22,322 nt of DNA from Triparma columacea (Eukaryota > Sar > Bolidophyceae > Parmales > Triparmaceae). The translations under genes were made by a program, and so were the position numbers. Positions 20,501 to 22,322 of the stretch are shown in pieces. How positions within the stretch are numbered: position 1 is the stretch's first letter; the number at the start of each line of letters is the position of its first letter. The notes beneath the pieces were generated by a model. It worked only from the letters and a program-made list of their open reading frames with translations. It was not told the DNA's origin and searched no databases. The stretch spans positions 1-22,322 of the forward strand of contig BRYA01000514.1 of NCBI GenBank assembly GCA_030267965.1. The letters run 5' to 3'.

Positions 20501-22246
20501 ATGCATAGAAAACGCCATCGCCCGTCCATTCTCACCTAATCCTAATCGAATCGTGGGGAGTCCCAAGGGTAACAGTCGAGAGGACCTGCGTTTCGCCCCT
20601 ACCAAAGACGGCGCTACCATGGACTGGGTTAGGGGGCGACGGTATGGGGTAAGGTATGGGCAGGAAGAGGGGTTAGGGGGTTGGAATGGTTAGGGGGTTG
20701 GAATGGTTAGGGGGTTGGAATTTGGGACTGAAGTCCAAGTCGTTTCAACCTAAGTCGGTGCTTTCACACCTCACTGAGAGCGGTTCACTTTCGTTTCACC
20801 ATCGCTGAACGCTCTTTTCACGTCGCTTCGCTCTTCATTCCCAACCCCGTAACACTCGCTTCGCTCGTCCCACTACACACTCACCTACGTCAGGGAGAGC
20901 GGGCGCCGCCGCCACAAGGGATCGGAGCTCCGCCGTTCCTCTCCCGTCCGCCCTCTGGCCATCAAAGGCTGCGTCCTTAAGGGAGAGCTAGGGGCGGCGA
21001 GCGAGTGGGGCGGCGAGCGAAGCGAGCCGCGGGAAGGATGGGCGAAATTGTGTGAGAGGGGCGGCGAGCGATGAGCGAGCGTGCAATGAGCGAGAGCGAA
21101 GAACTGAGTGCCATCCGAAACATGCAGAGGTACCGTACCTTCAGTGCCTTGTAGAGCGTCTCGTTGTCCTCGTCGGCGGCCTCCTCCTCGCTGAGACCGA
21201 GCTTTTCGACTACCAGGCTCCTATATTCAGCCTCGCGCTTCCCCCTGAAAGCCTTGCCCTCGCCCTTCTCGCCTCTATAAACGTGCCTTCCCAGCTCCGT
21301 AAGTTCCGGGGTTAGGGGAATGGGGGGGGTGGAGGGGGGGAGGGGGGGAGGCGAAGGGAGCTTGGAGAGAAGCTTTCTCTGCGTGTCGATGATGGGCTCT
21401 AACGCTTCCACTGCGGCTTTGAGCATCTCCTTCACCTTGTCCTCAGAGATAGGCTTGCGACGAGCGAAGCGAGCGACGAGCGAAGCGAGTCGCGGAAGGG
21501 GTATGGGGTAAGGTATGGGCGGTGAGCGAAGCGAACCGCTGAAGGGGTTTGGGATGGGGGCAATCTTGGGCGCCAAACGTCAACTTAGAACCCCCCCCCT
21601 CGCGGTGAGCGAAGCGAACCGCTGAAGGGGTTTGGGATGGGGGCAATATTGGCGCCACACACAAACTTCAACTTAGAACCCCCCCCCCCTCCCCTCCCCA
21701 CTTCGCCATTTCGTCGTTCTCACCTTGGACGCTCCAAACTCAATCATTGTGACCTTTCCGTTCCCACCTCCCACAGTCATGAAAGTCTCCGAGTCGCCCT
21801 TACCGGGGCTCAGCGATCCGTCAGCATTCAGCCCAATCTCAACGCACCCAACCCCCCCATCAATCAAACCCTGAGACCATAGGCCCGCGCTAACACCGTT
21901 CACCGCAAGGGTTATTCCGTCAGAACCAGTATCGACGGCCTGGACCATGCAGGTTACTTCAACCCCATTACCCAGAGTAGAGGTGGCAGGACGGATGCAC
22001 CTATCCACAACCCTGGCTGCGAGAATCTCATTGTCGTCAGAGCGACCGAAGTCGCGCCTCTGGACGCTACCAGGTATCCTGCCATTCGCAGCGTGGCGAT
22101 TCACAAAGTTTATGGTTAGGGGAGATGTTGAGGTAGAGTCACGGCAGATGTGGTTGTTCACCAAGGTGTTGGTGGAGGCGGAGGTGGAGGTTATGGTTGC
22201 GAGGGAGAGGGGGGACAGGTAGCCAGTAGACAGGTTGAAAGTGTGG
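17587..22246 (-). CDS. PNP: Polynucleotide phosphorylase (5' partial), 12 exons
   Basis: Exons A-L read 22246-21724, 21453-21139, 20975-20885, 20623-20536, 20214-20082, 19938-19885, 19638-19309, 19208-19179, 19048-18913, 18805-18745, 18647-18439 and 18344-17587, giving 908 residues in consistent phase. The enzyme degrades RNA by phosphorolysis, usually in plastids or mitochondria. Exon A is the first RNase PH domain ([14 protein letters not shown]), B the helical linker, C-I the second RNase PH domain ([40 protein letters not shown]). The catalytic motif [10 protein letters not shown] matches the D486/D492/K494 set of E. coli PNPase. Exon K is a KH domain ([14 protein letters not shown]) and L an S1 domain ([16 protein letters not shown]). 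Unusual extras are about 50 residues inserted before HYDFP and a long Asp/Glu then Lys/Arg tail. The start and targeting peptide are off the contig. Confidence 0.93.
18345..18438 (-). mobile_element. Introner copy 1 (PNPase intron K-L, one hairpin)
   Basis: This 94-nt intron begins GTGAGAATGGGTG on the coding strand and is nearly identical to introns I-J and H-I through the body (GAGCTGCACCGCGACGACCA, then CTAACGCAGTCCTCTCCGTG). It has one hairpin core (GAC/GTC stem) and ends CGCTAG. The exon end ATAG and intron end CTAG share TAG. Confidence 0.88.
18648..18744 (-). mobile_element. PNPase intron J-K with one hairpin core
   Basis: This 97-nt intron (donor GTAAATTTCG, end CACCTAG) carries one GAGCGAAGCGA core with a weak stem near the acceptor. 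Its body differs from introns H-I, I-J and K-L, so it is either an older or a separate insertion. Confidence 0.6.
18806..18912 (-). mobile_element. Introner copy 2 (PNPase intron I-J, two hairpins)
   Basis: This 107-nt intron matches introns K-L and H-I from the donor (GTGAGAATGGGTGAAAATCA) through about 90 nt. It has two hairpin cores before the acceptor. Exon end GAAAG and intron end TAAAG share AAAG, like a short target duplication. Confidence 0.88.
19049..19178 (-). mobile_element. Introner copy 3 (PNPase intron H-I, three hairpins)
   Basis: This 130-nt intron is a third near-identical copy with three hairpin cores. Exon end TCAAG and intron end CCAAG share CAAG. Within the shared body it differs from copy 2 at only a few bases (for example GCACTGCG for GCACCGCG). 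Confidence 0.88.
19639..19884 (-). mobile_element. PNPase intron F-G with hairpin and minisatellite
   Basis: This 246-nt intron begins GTGAGAATGGATT. It carries a hairpin element near the acceptor (about 19648-19668, GCGGC/GTCGC stem) followed on the plus strand by a 22-bp minisatellite (19669-19756). Confidence 0.75.
19669..19756. repeat. 22-bp tandem repeat in PNPase intron F-G
   Basis: Four copies of AAGGGGGGTGCGTAAGTGGT plus TG start at 19669, 19691, 19713 and 19735. The last has AAGGAGGTTGCG. The array begins directly at the right foot of the hairpin element. Confidence 0.95.
19939..20081 (-). mobile_element. Introner-like PNPase intron E-F
   Basis: This 143-nt intron has one hairpin element (about 19947-19967) and the tail GGGAAGGATGGGCGAAATTG, TGTGAGAGAGGCGGCGAGCG, ATGAGAGAGG on the plus strand. 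It is shared with LRRC9 intron 2. Confidence 0.75.
20215..20535 (-). mobile_element. PNPase intron D-E with amplified hairpin cores
   Basis: This 321-nt intron starts GTGAGAATGGACG. Between about 20220 and 20427 it has six intact GAGCGAAGCGA cores and two variants, each preceded by GGGAG or GAG. A longer block containing CGACGACCGAACGG and TGAAACAGAGCGAGGAGCG is present twice. The flanks of these cores do not pair well, so the stem has been lost here while the core was amplified. Confidence 0.75.
20624..20884 (-). mobile_element. PNPase intron C-D with inverted hairpin and 17-bp repeats
   Basis: This 261-nt intron contains three tandem copies of GGTTAGGGGGTTGGAAT (20671-20721). It also has CTTCGCTCTTC and CTCGCTTCGCTCGTCC (about 20823-20871), which is the hairpin core in the opposite orientation to every other copy in the window. 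A stretch around 20641-20660 (TATGGGGTAAGGTATGGGC) recurs in intron A-B. Confidence 0.75.
20976..21138 (-). mobile_element. Introner-like PNPase intron B-C
   Basis: This 163-nt intron has the unusual donor GTACGG. It carries a full hairpin at about 21010-21030, followed by GGGAAGGATGGGCGAAATTG and a tail similar to that in the RhoGAP intron, where it lies antisense to transcription. Confidence 0.75.
21454..21723 (-). mobile_element. PNPase intron A-B with hairpins and 83-bp duplication
   Basis: This 270-nt intron contains a hairpin with perfect GCGAC/GTCGC stem at 21473-21493 and two hairpins with GCGGT/ACCGC stems at 21519-21539 and 21602-21622. The last two lie in a direct duplication. Exon end CCAAG and intron end GCAAG share CAAG. 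Confidence 0.8.
21519..21689. repeat. 83-bp direct duplication in PNPase intron A-B
   Basis: Copies start at 21519 and 21602. Each runs from the hairpin through GAAGGGGTTTGGGATGGGGG, CAAT, a GGCGCCA palindrome, CAACTTAGAA and a C run. The second copy carries a small insertion (CACACACAAACTT) near its end. Confidence 0.9.
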
Positions 22247-22322
22247 CTGGGGGGGCGGCGAGAGAAGCGGGCGGCGAGCGAAGCGGCGAGCGAAGCGAGC
22301 CGTGGGGGGGGAGGGGGGGGGG
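22247..22322 (-). mobile_element. Partial PNPase intron with hairpin cores at contig end
   Basis: The acceptor CCCCCCCAG precedes exon A. The visible 76 nt hold one degraded and two intact GAGCGAAGCGA-type cores, followed by G runs where the contig stops. The rest of the intron and the PNPase 5' exons are missing. Confidence 0.65.

Noticed and set aside
20102..20693. Overlapping open frames on both strands in PNPase introns D-E and C-D
   Set aside because: Repeat-driven. The PNPase exons D and E within them are read in other frames with clear family motifs.
1..22322. tRNA, rRNA or other structured RNA genes
   Set aside because: No cloverleaf-like or rRNA-like sequence was seen on either strand by eye.

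Overview
This is a 22.3 kb piece of a gene-dense, intron-rich eukaryotic nuclear genome. The best guess is a photosynthetic stramenopile (heterokont) alga, possibly a bolidophyte/parmalean or pelagophyte. Three things point there: a small protein whose N-terminus looks like a signal peptide followed by a Phe-led transit peptide, as in secondary plastids; a multi-pass membrane protein with motifs that I associate with heterokont algal families; and LRRC9, a gene linked to cilia and flagella. The taxon is inference. The window begins in an 18-base C run and ends in G runs, so it is probably a whole contig broken at homopolymers, with a partial gene at each end.

Layout. Plus strand, 1-5597: the neck and tail of a myosin-like protein (5' end missing), a 125-aa putative plastid protein starting only 21 bp after the myosin stop codon, and a 333-aa RING/TRAF-zinc-finger E3-like protein. 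Minus strand, 11983-5628: a nine-exon LRRC9 orthologue of about 1758 aa whose stop codon lies 30 bp from that of the E3 gene. Plus strand, 12434-14603: a WH1-CRIB-RhoGAP protein, divergent from LRRC9 across 450 bp. Minus strand, 17439-14868: a multi-pass membrane protein with a tandemly duplicated N-terminal domain. Minus strand, 22246-17587: the last 12 exons of a polynucleotide phosphorylase (second RNase PH domain, KH and S1 complete; 5' end missing). All exon models were built by hand from splice signals, reading phase and protein family similarity.

The genes do not form one pathway; this is ordinary eukaryotic linkage. The unusual content is in the introns. A short hairpin module is scattered through the right half of the window, almost only in introns. 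Its invariant 11-base core GAGCGAAGCGA contains the GCGAAGC mini-hairpin and is flanked by 3-5 bp stems that covary. It occurs in 11 of the 12 PNPase introns seen, in the single introns of the RhoGAP and membrane-protein genes, in two LRRC9 introns and in one intergenic 3' region. It was not seen in the introns of the first three genes.

Three PNPase introns are near-identical from the donor site inward and differ mainly in carrying one, two or three hairpin cores. Another long sequence is shared between a RhoGAP intron and a PNPase intron in opposite orientations relative to transcription. Together this looks like an active or recent introner-like (intron-generating) element family with a structured hairpin module, and it is the main candidate for a previously undescribed system. 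Several introns also carry private minisatellites directly beside a hairpin.
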